A DNA stretch of 64,000 bases from Humibacter sp. RRB41. GTDB lineage: Bacteria; Actinomycetota; Actinomycetes; Actinomycetales; Microbacteriaceae. The stretch is taken from the NCBI RefSeq assembly GCF_022761015.1, contig NZ_JAKWJQ010000001.1, positions 806,001 to 870,000 of the forward strand. Reading direction: 5' to 3'. The notes under the pieces are model-generated. The model had not been told where the DNA came from, searched no databases, and saw only the letters and a list, made by a program, of their open reading frames with translations. Position 1 is the first letter of the stretch. Every line of letters begins with the position of its first letter. Both the position numbers and the translations under genes were made by a program. Of the stretch, positions 1 through 8,221 are shown piece by piece.

Positions 1-2
1 GT

Positions 3-287
3 ACCGACGAGACCCTGCGCCTCGCGGTCGAGGACATGCTCACTGCTGGCGCCGTGATCGATGCCCTCGGCGCGGTCGGCATCGACGCGTGCTCGCCCGA
101 AGCGGCCGCGGCGTGTGCCGCCTACACGGGCTTGGCTCGGGGCATCCGTCACATGTTCACGGCGTCGGTGTCGGGCGGCGAACTGCTCAAAGACGATCAG
201 CGCGAAGACATCGAGGTGGCGTTCCAGACGGATGTCTCCACGACCGTGCCCGTGCTCGTCGACGGCGTGTACGTCGGCGCTAGCTGA
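3..287 (+). CDS. 2-phosphosulfolactate phosphatase family protein, C-terminal part (ComB-like)
   Basis: The reading frame is already open at the left edge, so only the last 94 codons are present. The tail pattern (an Ala-rich helix, then SGGELL, then EDIEVAFQTDVSTTVPVLVDG) matches the C-terminal end of ComB-type 2-phosphosulfolactate phosphatases, in which a Gly-(x)-Glu-Leu segment is followed by D-(V/I)-E-(V/I)-A and a VP-(V/L)-L-x-(D/N)-G strand. In archaea and some bacteria ComB dephosphorylates 2-phosphosulfolactate; in actinobacteria the true substrate is usually unknown. The assignment rests only on this tail, because the catalytic residues lie upstream of the window. Confidence 0.6.
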   Translation, partial: TDETLRLAVEDMLTAGAVIDALGAVGIDACSPEAAAACAAYTGLARGIRHMFTASVSGGELLKDDQREDIEVAFQTDVSTTVPVLVDGVYVGAS

Positions 288-343
288 CGGCTCGATTCCG
301 CCGACGCACAGCGCCGACGCGCGAGGCGCCGGCGCTGTGGACG

Positions 344-1516
344 TCACGCGGTCGGAAGCGACGCCTTGCCCGACCAGTCGATCGACTCGAAGATGGCCTT
401 GCCTGTGGCGTCGAAGCCGACGATCTCTCCCGTCACGGTGACGGCCACGGGTGCCTGGGAGAAGACGGTTCCGGTGTCACCGTTGGCGTCGGAGGCGTCG
501 GCGAGGAACGTCGCCGCTCCCGTCGAGATGGTGTCGACGGCCCATCCGCTGCCGTCCCAATCCCCGACGGAGAAGTTGGGAGCTGTCACGAGTGTCCACT
601 TCTGGTTCGAGAGCTGAAGGTCGGGGTAGTCGTTGATCAGCCCGAAGCTGCATCCGGCCGGTTGGAGGCTCGGCGTGCCGATGCACTCCGCCACCCACGC
701 GTTCACGGCGTTGTCCGCGGCTTTCTCGCCGGCATCCGTGAGGCGGGCGGTCAGAGTGACGGCCTCGTTGCTGGCGGTGCCGGATGCCTTGATGCTGGTG
801 ACGGTGGTGCCGGCGTCTTCAGCGGTGTAGTCGTCGCTGCTCGCCATCGTCGCGTTGTAGCGGCCAGGCAGCACATCCAGCACGGCACTGCCGTTGTCGT
901 CGATCGAGATCTGTGTTCCGTTCACGGCTACTCCAGCCTTGCTCGGACCCGCCACCGTCAGCTTCACGGTCGGGAGTGTCACGGGCTCGAGCGTCCACTT
1001 GGTGAAGAAGAGCAGCTCTTTGCCGTTGTCCTTCAGCTGGAATGTCTCGGTGTGCCGATCACCAGCAAGCTTGTAACCGACGACAACGGTCGTCGCTCCT
1101 GGCTCCGTACTCGAGGGTTTGATGGAGTACCCGCTGATGCGGTCTTCGGTTGCCGAGTAGGCCTTCTGCGTGACGAGGGGACTGTTGGTGTCGATGTTGC
1201 CGATTTTCACCGCCTTCGCGACATCCCCCTTGACGAGCGCGTCCATGAACGGCTTCACCGCGGCCTGCGGCGTATGGGCCTTGGTTTCGATTGCGAACCA
1301 GACGCCCCCGGCGATGAGCAGCACGAGCAGAAGCGCCCCGCCGCTGATCAGTGCCGCCGACAAGCCGATGCGTCTCTTCGATGCGGGGCCCGATACGTGT
1401 GCGATGTCTGCAGCGGGCTGGACCGGAGTCGCACTCACCTGTGCCTCGTAGGGAGAACTCGGCTGGGGCGACGTTGCGCCCGCCGCAGCGTTATCGGGCA
1501 GGCCCGGATCGGTCAT
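344..1516 (-). CDS. membrane-anchored extracytoplasmic protein of unknown function
   Basis: This encodes 390 residues. A Pro/Ala/Ser-rich cytoplasmic N-terminus (about 1-45) is followed by KRR and one hydrophobic helix (about 50-76). The remaining roughly 310 residues would lie outside the cell, a type II topology. The external part begins with HTPQAAVKPFMDALVKGD, like the NTF2/DUF4878-type helix seen in many actinobacterial anchored proteins, and continues as beta-rich segments. A start at 1516 is preferred over the longer frame up to 1696 because GGAG lies about 8 nt upstream and the extra 60 codons look non-coding. No catalytic motif was recognised. It is transcribed away from the neighbouring DUF427 gene. 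Confidence 0.7.
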   Translation of the reverse strand: MTDPGLPDNAAAGATSPQPSSPYEAQVSATPVQPAADIAHVSGPASKRRIGLSAALISGGALLLVLLIAGGVWFAIETKAHTPQAAVKPFMDALVKGDVAKAVKIGNIDTNSPLVTQKAYSATEDRISGYSIKPSSTEPGATTVVVGYKLAGDRHTETFQLKDNGKELLFFTKWTLEPVTLPTVKLTVAGPSKAGVAVNGTQISIDDNGSAVLDVLPGRYNATMASSDDYTAEDAGTTVTSIKASGTASNEAVTLTARLTDAGEKAADNAVNAWVAECIGTPSLQPAGCSFGLINDYPDLQLSNQKWTLVTAPNFSVGDWDGSGWAVDTISTGAATFLADASDANGDTGTVFSQAPVAVTVTGEIVGFDATGKAIFESIDWSGKASLPTA

Positions 1517-1718
1517 CGATGACTCCGTGGGTGAAGGAACGGCGCGGATGCCCCGGGGCGCACCCGACCTGAGGCGAGCAAAGCCTAGCGGACAGATCGG
1601 TCTGCAGCCGACCACGAATCGGGCGTCTCTGCGCCGGCTGTTTCCTGCGAAGGAATGGCATCCGCTCGCGTGGTGTTTCCAACACTGTTGCTGCATACGT
1701 CACGAAAGGATGCGCACC

Positions 1719-2021
1719 GTGAAGGCTGTCGTGAACGGAACCGTGCTCGCCGAGGCTCCGGTGGAAGACCTGATCAAGATCGAGGGCAATTGGTACTTCC
1801 CGCCGTCGAGCGTGAAGTCACAGCTGCTCGAGAAGAGCCCAACTCCCTACACCTGCCCATGGAAGGGCGAGTGCCAGTACTTCACCGTCAACGTCGACGG
1901 ACAGCATCTGCAGGACAGGGCGTGGAGTTATCCGACCCCGTACCCGACAGCGTTCGACCGCGTCGGCAAGGACTTCAGCGACTACGTCGCGTTCTGGAAG
2001 GAAGTCCACATAGAGGACTGA
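1719..2021 (+). CDS. DUF427 domain protein
   Basis: This is a 100-residue protein that matches the whole length of the DUF427 family: MKAVVNGTVLAEAP at the start, EGNWYFPPSSV in the first third, a central TPYTCPWKGEC segment, then YFTV and AWSYPTPYP. DUF427 proteins are small beta-rich proteins with no settled biochemical role. GTG 1719 is chosen over ATG 1710 because GAAAGGA (1704-1710) lies 8 nt upstream of it and the family normally starts with M-K/R-A-x-W/V-N-G. It is a single-gene unit divergent from the anchored protein on its left. Confidence 0.85.
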   Translation: MKAVVNGTVLAEAPVEDLIKIEGNWYFPPSSVKSQLLEKSPTPYTCPWKGECQYFTVNVDGQHLQDRAWSYPTPYPTAFDRVGKDFSDYVAFWKEVHIED

Positions 2022-2067
2022 CTGGCTGCGAGCCGAGTGGCCGCCGCGAGGGCTACTCCGCGCCGGC

Positions 2068-2718
2068 CTACTCGCTCGCTGCCTGCCTTGCGCGGTGTGC
2101 ACGGACCTTCGCGCGGTTGCCGCAGCGCTGCATCGAGCACCAGCGGCGGTTGCGGCTGCGCGAGACGTCCAGGTAGACGATCGAGCAGTCGTCGGCGCCG
2201 CATTCCCGGAGGCGGTCGCCGGCATCCGGCCCGAAGACCGCGACGGCGTCGCGCGCGATCACGCTGAGCGCCTGGGAGGCGCGGGCCCTGGTGCGTCCTG
2301 CCTGGCGGCTACCGCCTATCAGCACGGGAGGCAGGTCGGGCGTCGACGCGTAGAGGTTCACGATGTCGACGTCGCGTGCGATGTACGGATGTCCACCGAG
2401 CGCCGCGTAGGTCAGGTTCGCGATCGCGCCGCGCAGAGTGAGGGCATCCCGCAGTTCGTGCTCGGCGCAGGTGGCGTCGATGGCGAGGAAGCGCTCGTGC
2501 AACCACGCATCGAGGTCGGCGGGCGTCTTCAGCCGTTCACCGGCCGTGTCGGCCACCCTCTCGCCGTCCCGTGCGGGCGCCATCGCCCCTGTGTAGGCGA
2601 AGTCGAGGCTCAGGCATCCCGAGTCGAACCACCAGTGCTGCCCGTCCGCGGAATCGAACCACTGCCCGGTGCATCCCTGGAGGCGAGGTTCGCTTGCGGC
2701 TTCGTCGGTGGTCGGCAC
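2068..2718 (-). CDS. CGNR zinc-finger protein (ABATE/DUF1470 type), probable regulator
   Basis: This protein has 216 residues. The N-terminal two thirds fit the ABATE (DUF1470) domain, including a CLSLDFAYTG segment. The last 45 residues carry the CGNR zinc finger: LRECGADDCSIVYLD followed by RRWCSMQRCGNRAKVRAHR, with cysteines spaced as in the family. CGNR proteins are thought to be DNA-binding stress-linked regulators, though few have been studied. The start is GTG at 2718 with GGAGGA just upstream. The upstream region shared with the VOC gene holds a perfect inverted repeat (2754-2774), a good candidate for autoregulation. It converges with nothing on its left; the DUF427 gene ends 46 nt away. 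Confidence 0.88.
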   Translation of the reverse strand: MPTTDEAASEPRLQGCTGQWFDSADGQHWWFDSGCLSLDFAYTGAMAPARDGERVADTAGERLKTPADLDAWLHERFLAIDATCAEHELRDALTLRGAIANLTYAALGGHPYIARDVDIVNLYASTPDLPPVLIGGSRQAGRTRARASQALSVIARDAVAVFGPDAGDRLRECGADDCSIVYLDVSRSRNRRWCSMQRCGNRAKVRAHRARQAASE

Positions 2719-2753
2719 GGATCTCCTCCGAAGTGCGCTTGTCGCTGATTCGA

Positions 2754-2774
2754 GTAACCGTTATCTTCGGTTAC
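2754..2774. promoter_or_regulatory. candidate operator between the CGNR and VOC genes
   Basis: GTAACCG, seven bases, then CGGTTAC forms a perfect 7-bp inverted repeat about 36 nt upstream of the CGNR start and 62 nt upstream of the VOC start. Reading leftward, a GATAAC -10-like sequence falls inside it, so a bound protein would cover the CGNR promoter. The natural candidate ligand is the CGNR protein itself. This is inference from position and symmetry. Confidence 0.55.
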
Positions 2775-2835
2775 GGTCGGCAGTCTACCGATCAGCCGAC
2801 CCCGTCGATGCCGCTGTGGCAGAAGGGCATGGCCC

Positions 2836-3252
2836 ATGCGACTTCAAATCACGTTCGATGCGGCTGATCCGCATGCGTTGGCAGAGTTCTGGGCGGAGGC
2901 GCTCGGCTACGAAGTCGAAGACAACTCCGCGTTCGTCGACGGCCTCGTCGCCGAGGGCAGGATGCCCGCAAGCGACAGGATCACTCGCAACGGTCGATCC
3001 GAGTTCGCTGATGTCGCCGCTGCCGGTGACCCGCACGGTGAGGAACCGCGGATGTTCTTTCAGAAGGTTCCGGAGCCGAAGACGGCGAAGAACCGCGTGC
3101 ACATCGACATCCGTGTACCCGACGACCGCAAGGCCGCCGAGGTTGCTCGCCTCGAGAGCCTCGGAGCGACGCAGCTCTGGGTGACGGATGACCGGGGTCC
3201 GCTGACGTACACGATGCGGGATCCCGAGGGCAACGAGTTCTGCCTGCATTGA
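2836..3252 (+). CDS. VOC superfamily (glyoxalase-like) protein
   Basis: This encodes 138 residues with the paired beta-alpha-beta-beta-beta layout of the VOC fold. The first module starts MRLQITFDAADPHALAEFWAEALGY and the second KNRVHIDIRVPD, ending in YTMRDPEGNEFCLH. The conserved tail D-P-E-G-N-E-F-C is typical of the Glyoxalase_6 group common in actinobacteria. Possible metal ligands are the histidine in VHIDI and the glutamate near the C-terminus. The substrate cannot be told from sequence. The start has AGAAGGG about 9 nt upstream. It is divergent from the CGNR gene and converges on the SprT-like gene. Confidence 0.85.
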   Translation: MRLQITFDAADPHALAEFWAEALGYEVEDNSAFVDGLVAEGRMPASDRITRNGRSEFADVAAAGDPHGEEPRMFFQKVPEPKTAKNRVHIDIRVPDDRKAAEVARLESLGATQLWVTDDRGPLTYTMRDPEGNEFCLH

Positions 3253-3294
3253 CGTCGGACCGGACCGGCTCGATCCGGACCGAATCGGACGCGA

Positions 3295-3759
3295 TCACGT
3301 ATCGGTGGCGATCCTCCTCTCCCACTCGATGAGGTGCTCGCGCGAAAACCGCTTCGAGCATTTCGCGCACGACATCTGCCTGGTCGGTCGACGGTACCTG
3401 TAGTGCAGATGGCCGCGAGGGCAACGCCCCACCCAGGGCGCGAGGTCTTCGGCGACGGGCTTGTCGAGCGTGCGATCGCCGACATAGCCGAGCTCACGGG
3501 CGACCGTGCGCCACTTCGGACCGTGGCCGGCAGCCGGGCCGACGAGCGCGTGGGCCACCTCGTGCAGCAGCACCTGGTGGATCTCGTCGTCGTCGAACCG
3601 CGCGGTCAGGTGCCGCGATACGGTGATGCGCTTCGTGGAGTGATTGCACTGGCCGCCACGCGTCTTGGCGTTGTCGAAGCCGAAGGTCCAGACATCCGGG
3701 TCGAGGTGCATCGCGATGAGAGCCTCTGCCCATCTGCGAACGCGTACCAACTCAGCCAC
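3295..3759 (-). CDS. SprT-like domain zinc metalloprotein
   Basis: This protein has 154 residues and starts with GTG. It carries HEVAHALVG, the HExxH zinc-binding and catalytic motif of SprT/gluzincin-like proteins, with a further histidine in GHGPKWRTVARELG. The C-terminal part has CPRGHLHYRYRR...CAKCSKRF, a four-cysteine zinc ribbon as in SprT family members. Eukaryotic relatives (Spartan) digest DNA-protein crosslinks; the role of the bacterial actinobacterial form is not established. The gene overlaps no neighbour and converges with the VOC gene. Confidence 0.88.
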   Translation of the reverse strand: MAELVRVRRWAEALIAMHLDPDVWTFGFDNAKTRGGQCNHSTKRITVSRHLTARFDDDEIHQVLLHEVAHALVGPAAGHGPKWRTVARELGYVGDRTLDKPVAEDLAPWVGRCPRGHLHYRYRRPTRQMSCAKCSKRFSREHLIEWERRIATDT

Positions 3760-3998
3760 CCTTCGAATCTAACGAGCGCGCACGACGCTCGGAGTGACGC
3801 GCCGCCGTTGGTGCACAACGCGCCGTGACGACGGCTGTGGACGGAGGGCATCGGGTTCGACGGCGATGCGCCGTCTAGTGACCGGGTTGCGAACGGGAGC
3901 AGAGCTCAGCGCCATGCCCCGGTCTGCAGTCGCCGGCGGCGAGGTGCCAGGATCGCGTCCTCTACGTATCCGGCCGACACACGGGCACAATAAAGGGG

Positions 3999-4757
3999 AT
4001 GCGCACGATCGACGTGAATTGCGACCTGGGGGAGTCGTTCGGTGTCTGGACGATGGGCGACGACGCGGCGATGCTCGACCTCGTCTCGAGCGCGAACGTG
4101 GCGTGCGGTTTTCACGGCGGCGATCCGGCGACCATGATCGCCACGTGCCGGGCGGCGCGCGATCGCGGAGTCGTGATCGGCGCTCACGTGTCCTACCGCG
4201 ACCTCGCCGGATTCGGACGCCGCTACGTCGACGCGAGCGAGGCGGATGTGCACGCCGACGTGCTCTATCAGCTGAGCGCGCTCGCCGGAGTCGCGGCATC
4301 CGTCGGCACAGAGGTGCGCTACCTGAAGCCGCACGGCGCCCTCTACAACCGCATCGTGACCGATCCCGTGCACGCTGTTGCCGTGGCGGATGCCGTCGCG
4401 GCGTTCCCCGCGAACCTCCCGGTGCTCGGGCTGCCCGGCAGCGCGATCGAGCGTGCGTGCCTGAGCCGGGATGTGCCATTCGTGCGCGAGGCGTTCATCG
4501 ACCGCGCGTATCTCGCGGACGGATCCCTCGTGCCACGCAGCCGCGCGGGTGCCGTGCTCAGTGCAGGTGACGGAGTCGCGGAGCGCGCCGTGCGCGTGGC
4601 CGTGGACGGGGTGGTGGAGACGATCGACGGCGAGACGATCCAGATGGATGCTGCGTCGTTGTGCGTGCACGGCGACAGTCCGGATGCTGTGGCGATGGCA
4701 TCCGCTGTGCGTCGTGCTCTGCAGGAGGCCGGTGTGCGGGTCGGGGCCTTCGCGTGA
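3999..4757 (+). CDS. pxpA: 5-oxoprolinase subunit PxpA (LamB/YcsF family)
   Basis: This encodes 252 residues. The LamB/YcsF signature is clear from the start: IDVNCDLGESFG, then SSANVACGFHGGDP, GAHVSYRDLAGFGRR and VRYLKPHGALYN. PxpA works with PxpB and PxpC in the cytoplasm to cleave 5-oxo-L-proline (pyroglutamate) to glutamate using ATP, which removes a spontaneous damage product of glutamine and glutamate. The partner subunits follow directly as one fused gene. The start is preceded by AAAGGGG with almost no spacing, so translation may instead depend on a leaderless transcript. The 239 bp upstream hold no other gene. Confidence 0.95.
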   Translation: MRTIDVNCDLGESFGVWTMGDDAAMLDLVSSANVACGFHGGDPATMIATCRAARDRGVVIGAHVSYRDLAGFGRRYVDASEADVHADVLYQLSALAGVAASVGTEVRYLKPHGALYNRIVTDPVHAVAVADAVAAFPANLPVLGLPGSAIERACLSRDVPFVREAFIDRAYLADGSLVPRSRAGAVLSAGDGVAERAVRVAVDGVVETIDGETIQMDAASLCVHGDSPDAVAMASAVRRALQEAGVRVGAFA

Positions 4758-4795
4758 GCAGGGCGTCGTGAGCAGGGCGTCGTGAGCAGGGCGTC
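4754..4795 (+). repeat. three tandem copies of a 14-bp unit at the pxpA / pxpB-pxpC junction
   Basis: GTGAGCAGGGCGTC is repeated exactly three times (4754-4767, 4768-4781, 4782-4795). It covers the pxpA stop codon and ends 3 nt before the GTG start of the next gene. The AGCAGGG in the last copy is the only Shine-Dalgarno-like sequence for the downstream gene. Confidence 0.95.
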
Positions 4796-4798
4796 GTC

Positions 4799-6400
4799 GT
4801 GAACGCGGACGTCGGCATCCGTCGGCTGGGCGATCGCGCGCTGCTCGCCGACCTGCCCGACCTCGAAACGGTGCTGGCCGCACGTGATGCGCTGGCCGCG
4901 AGCCGGCCGCACGGTGTCGAGGACGTCGTGCCCGCCGCTCGCACGGTCGCGGTGCTGTTCGATCCGCAGCGCGTGTCTCTGGACGCCGCGCGCACATGGT
5001 TCCAGCGCGCACTCGGCGACCTCGTGGGACACGGCCGCCCCACGAGCGATCCGGCGGGTTCCGAGGTCGTCATCGACGTGGTCTACGACGGCGAGGACCT
5101 CGCGGAAGCCGCTCGGCTGGTCGGCGTCTCGGTCGACGAGCTCGTGCGCAAGCACGCCGCCGAACGCTGGCGGGTCGCGTTCGACGGCTTCGCCCCCGGC
5201 TTCGGCTACCTGGTCGCCGACGGCGACTGGTTCGAGGTTCCGCGGCGGTCCAGCCCGCGCACGAACGTGCCGGCGGGAGCAGTCGCGCTCGCCGGCGGCT
5301 TCAGCGGCGTGTACCCGCGGGAGGGTCCGGGCGGCTGGCAGCTGATCGGCCGAACGGATGCCCCGCTCTGGCGCCCCCGCTCCTCACCTCCTGCGCTGCT
5401 CGCGCCGGGAACTGCGGTGAGGTTCCGCGCGGTCGACGCCCTCGCGCCGGACTCTGCCGCGCCCGCAGCCGCGGCCGCGCCCGCGCCCCCCGGGCCCGCA
5501 GCAGCAGCGTCCGTCGCGGCCGCGCCCTCCATCACGGTGCTGCGCGCAGGCCCGCAATTGCTCATCGAGGACCTGGGCCGGGTGGGATCGGCATCCATCG
5601 GCGCCGGCCGCTCCGGCGCGCTCGACCGCGGTGCCTTGCGGCTGGCGAATCGCCTCGTCGGCAACCCCGAGGGTGCAGCCGGGCTGGAGGTGGTGGTCGG
5701 GGCCGAGCTGCGATTCGAGCAGCCGACGTGGTTCGCGGTGACGGGGGCGAGGGGTGTGCTGCGGGTGGGCGGGCATCCGATCGAGTCGGATGCCGCGGTG
5801 CACGCCGACGCCGGCGATGTGCTCAGCCTGGGCATGGCCGACCACGGGCTGCGATACGTGATCGCCTTGCGCGGCGGTGTGGATGCTCCACTCGAGCTGG
5901 CATCGGCATCCACCGACCTCGGCGCACGGCTCGGTCCAGCGCCGCTGACCGACGGCGACGCGATCGTCATCGGGGCGGGCACAGCATCCGGGATTCCGGC
6001 GGTGGACGCGCTTACCGTCTGGTCGCCGCCCGACGACGAGGTGGACGTGCACGTGGTGCCGGGACCGCGCGAGGACTGGTTCGCGCGAGACTCCGTCGAG
6101 GCCTTCTACGACACCGAGTGGGAGGTGACACAGGCCTCGAACCGCGTCGGCATGCGGCTGCGCTCGCCGCGTGGCGTCTCTCTCGACCGGGCCGAACGTG
6201 TCGCCGCCACCGAGCTCGCCAGCGAGCCGATGGTTCCCGGCGCGATTCAGGTTCCGCCGTCCGGCGAGCCGACCGTGCTGCTCGCCGATGGGCCGGTCAC
6301 GGGCGGGTATCCGGTGATCGCCGTCGTGACGGATGCCGACCTCGACCTCTTCGCGCAGCTGCGACCCGGCCAGCGCCTGCGCTTCCGCCACGCCCGCTGA
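4799..6400 (+). CDS. fused 5-oxoprolinase subunits PxpB and PxpC (KipI-KipA fusion)
   Basis: This is 533 residues in two modules. Residues 1 to about 205 are PxpB/KipI-like: DGFAPGFGYLV, then PRTNVPAGAVALAGG and YPREGPGGWQLIGRT. After an Ala/Pro-rich linker (about 218-242), residues 245-533 are PxpC/KipA-like: LLIEDLGRVG, SGALDRGALRLANRLVGN, ITVTG-type strand AVTGARGVLRVGG, VVPGPREDWF, SNRVGMRLRSPRG and a final PVTGGYPVIAVVTDADLDL. PxpB and PxpC together phosphorylate 5-oxoproline for PxpA. The genes are separate in many bacteria; the fusion fixes a 1:1 ratio. The GTG start is the first usable one after the pxpA stop, because upstream in-frame GTGs run into TGA. Confidence 0.93.
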   Translation: MNADVGIRRLGDRALLADLPDLETVLAARDALAASRPHGVEDVVPAARTVAVLFDPQRVSLDAARTWFQRALGDLVGHGRPTSDPAGSEVVIDVVYDGEDLAEAARLVGVSVDELVRKHAAERWRVAFDGFAPGFGYLVADGDWFEVPRRSSPRTNVPAGAVALAGGFSGVYPREGPGGWQLIGRTDAPLWRPRSSPPALLAPGTAVRFRAVDALAPDSAAPAAAAAPAPPGPAAAASVAAAPSITVLRAGPQLLIEDLGRVGSASIGAGRSGALDRGALRLANRLVGNPEGAAGLEVVVGAELRFEQPTWFAVTGARGVLRVGGHPIESDAAVHADAGDVLSLGMADHGLRYVIALRGGVDAPLELASASTDLGARLGPAPLTDGDAIVIGAGTASGIPAVDALTVWSPPDDEVDVHVVPGPREDWFARDSVEAFYDTEWEVTQASNRVGMRLRSPRGVSLDRAERVAATELASEPMVPGAIQVPPSGEPTVLLADGPVTGGYPVIAVVTDADLDLFAQLRPGQRLRFRHAR

Positions 6401-6441
6401 GCCGTCGCCCCTGCGCCCGCCGCTCGACCGGCGAGGGGGCC

Positions 6442-7299
6442 TCAGCCGCGCAACTGGAAGACCGAACGACCCGGCAGCGGCGACGCCACGGCAGTCGCGT
6501 CCGACACGACCGACGCGCCTGCCACGAACTGCGTCAGCTCGTCCCCGGCGACCGCCTTCGCCGGATGCGGCCCGCTCGCGAGCAGCCGCGGCAACCAGTC
6601 CATCGGCAATGCCGTGTTCGATCCGACGAGCACGAAGTTGCCGAACCGCTTGCCCTTCAGCACCTGGGTCTCCGCCAGCGCAGCGACGTGCTCGACGACC
6701 GACCCGAGCGTGGCAGCCTGACCCCTCGCGAACGACAGTGGTGGGCCGTCCGCGACGTTGACCAGCACGATTCCGTCAGGGGCGAGCAGCGAGACGGCCT
6801 CGCGGTAGAACTCGACGCTCGTGACGTGTGCGGGTGTGCGCGCTCCGCTGAAGATGTCGATCACCAGCAGGTCGACCGTTCCGCGCAGCCCTCCCGGCAG
6901 CTTCGCGACGACCTCGCGGGCATCCCCGTGTCGCACCCTGATCTGTGCGTTGCGCGGCAGCGGCAGCTCCGTGCGCACCAGGTCGACGAGGTCGGTCTCC
7001 AACTCGATCACCTGCTGCCTGGAGCCGGGACGCGTCGCCGCAACATACCTGGGCAGCGTCATCGCGCCGGCGCCGAGGTGCACGGCGGTGATCGGCTCGC
7101 CAGGATCGCCGAGCAGATCGATCACGTTCCCCATGCGCTGCACGTACTCGAAGAACAGCCGGGTGGGGTCGTCGAGGTCGACGTGGGATTGCGGAGTGCC
7201 GTCCACCACGAGCTGGAAGGCACCGGGGACCCAGCGATCGGGCTCGATCACGGCGCGCAGACCACTGTGCTTCAAAACGACCGACGGATGCTCAGGCAC
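6442..7299 (-). CDS. spermidine synthase-like methyltransferase-fold protein
   Basis: This encodes 285 residues. The nucleotide-binding part of the aminopropyltransferase fold is visible: VHLGAGAMTLPRYV, the acidic strand end QQVIELETDLVDLVR, RVRHGDAREVV, and DLLVIDIFSGARTP. Short actinobacterial members of this family usually lack proof of polyamine synthesis, and the DxD/E substrate residues of true SpeE are not obvious here, so polyamine activity is uncertain. The start is GTG 7299; AAGGA abuts it, too close for normal pairing, so the message may be leaderless. The gene converges on pxpB-pxpC with a 41-bp gap. Confidence 0.8.
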   Translation of the reverse strand: MPEHPSVVLKHSGLRAVIEPDRWVPGAFQLVVDGTPQSHVDLDDPTRLFFEYVQRMGNVIDLLGDPGEPITAVHLGAGAMTLPRYVAATRPGSRQQVIELETDLVDLVRTELPLPRNAQIRVRHGDAREVVAKLPGGLRGTVDLLVIDIFSGARTPAHVTSVEFYREAVSLLAPDGIVLVNVADGPPLSFARGQAATLGSVVEHVAALAETQVLKGKRFGNFVLVGSNTALPMDWLPRLLASGPHPAKAVAGDELTQFVAGASVVSDATAVASPLPGRSVFQLRG

Positions 7300-7476
7300 T
7301 CCTTAACACTATGGGCCGACCCGCATCTCCACCCGATCTCCACCCCTGGGCGGTGGGCCGGCGGCTGTGCTCCGACGAGAGTGGATGCATCGGGTCGCGC
7401 GAGACATCCACTCGCGGCGCATCCCGCACAACAGACCAAAGGGCCATCGACAGATCGGTGGCCGAGAAGGAGCACC

Positions 7477-8025
7477 GTGTCCATCCAGCTCGTCAGCAAC
7501 GCGATCATCATCGTCGCGCTCGTGGTCTTCGTCGGATACCGCCAGATGACATGGCGTGCCGTCGACCCCGCACGCATGTGGCGGTTGCCGATCATCCTCG
7601 GAATCGTCGGTGTCGCCACCCTCGGCAGCATGACGAAGGTGTCCCAGATCACCGGCGTCGACCTGGGGGTGCTGCTCGTCGAGCTGGTGATCTCGCTCGG
7701 TCTCGGCGCTCTGATGGGGGCGATCGCGATAATCCGGCCGCTGACCGATGACGGCATCCGCCTCTATAGAGAGGCACACGTCGGCGACCGTCGGCAGGGC
7801 AGCGCGAACGTCACGTTCGAGACCCGCACCGGATGGCTCGGCATGGTGCTGTGGCTGGTGCTCATCGGGATGCGCGTCGGCATCGACTTCCTCGCCAGCG
7901 CCGCGGGGTCGACGCTCGCTGCATCCACAGGCGTCATCCTGCTCATGGTCGCCGCCAACCGCATCGCCCGCGTCGGCATCATCGTGTATCGCACCGGTCG
8001 CATCGCAGCTCCCGTGCGCATCTGA
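7477..8025 (+). CDS. five-helix membrane protein, possibly CcdC/DUF1453-like
   Basis: This protein has 182 residues and five predicted membrane helices at about 4-20, 30-47, 58-80, 112-133 and 143-170. A basic, charged loop (DDGIRLYREAHVGDRRQG) lies between helices 3 and 4. Overall length and layout recall CcdC-like (DUF1453) proteins, but no diagnostic motif was found and the resemblance is weak. The start is GTG 7477, with AAGGAG 4 nt upstream. A strong hairpin follows the stop, so the gene is probably its own transcription unit just before the two-component pair. Confidence 0.65.
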   Translation: MSIQLVSNAIIIVALVVFVGYRQMTWRAVDPARMWRLPIILGIVGVATLGSMTKVSQITGVDLGVLLVELVISLGLGALMGAIAIIRPLTDDGIRLYREAHVGDRRQGSANVTFETRTGWLGMVLWLVLIGMRVGIDFLASAAGSTLAASTGVILLMVAANRIARVGIIVYRTGRIAAPVRI

Positions 8026-8050
8026 CCGCGGCACAGGGCGAGTTCGGCCA

Positions 8051-8093
8051 GGATGCCGGTGCCGTCGCAGGCTTCGCGGCGGCACCGGCATCC
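8051..8093 (+). terminator. hairpin terminator-like element
   Basis: A perfect 14-bp stem (GGATGCCGGTGCCG at 8051-8064 with its complement at 8080-8093) and a 15-nt loop lie 25 nt after the stop at 8025. There is no run of T, as is usual in high-GC actinobacteria. It separates the membrane protein from the histidine kinase. Confidence 0.6.
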
Positions 8094-8221
8094 GCTTCGC
8101 CCTCTGCCGATCGGCTCGTCTCCGTCTGCCGATCCGCGATGGGGCAGGATGATGGTTCGGGAGTCGCGAGGGCCGGTGCGTGCACGGATTCCCGGCTCGG
8201 CTCGTGACGGAAGGGGCGAGG

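Noticed and set aside
4996-8025. An uninterrupted frame of about 1000 codons across pxpB-pxpC, the spermidine-synthase-like gene and the small membrane protein
   Set aside because: Only its last 182 codons are a real gene (from GTG 7477). The rest is Arg/Ala/Gly-rich, lies in the wrong frame of pxpB-pxpC and antisense to the next gene, and reflects high GC at third positions.
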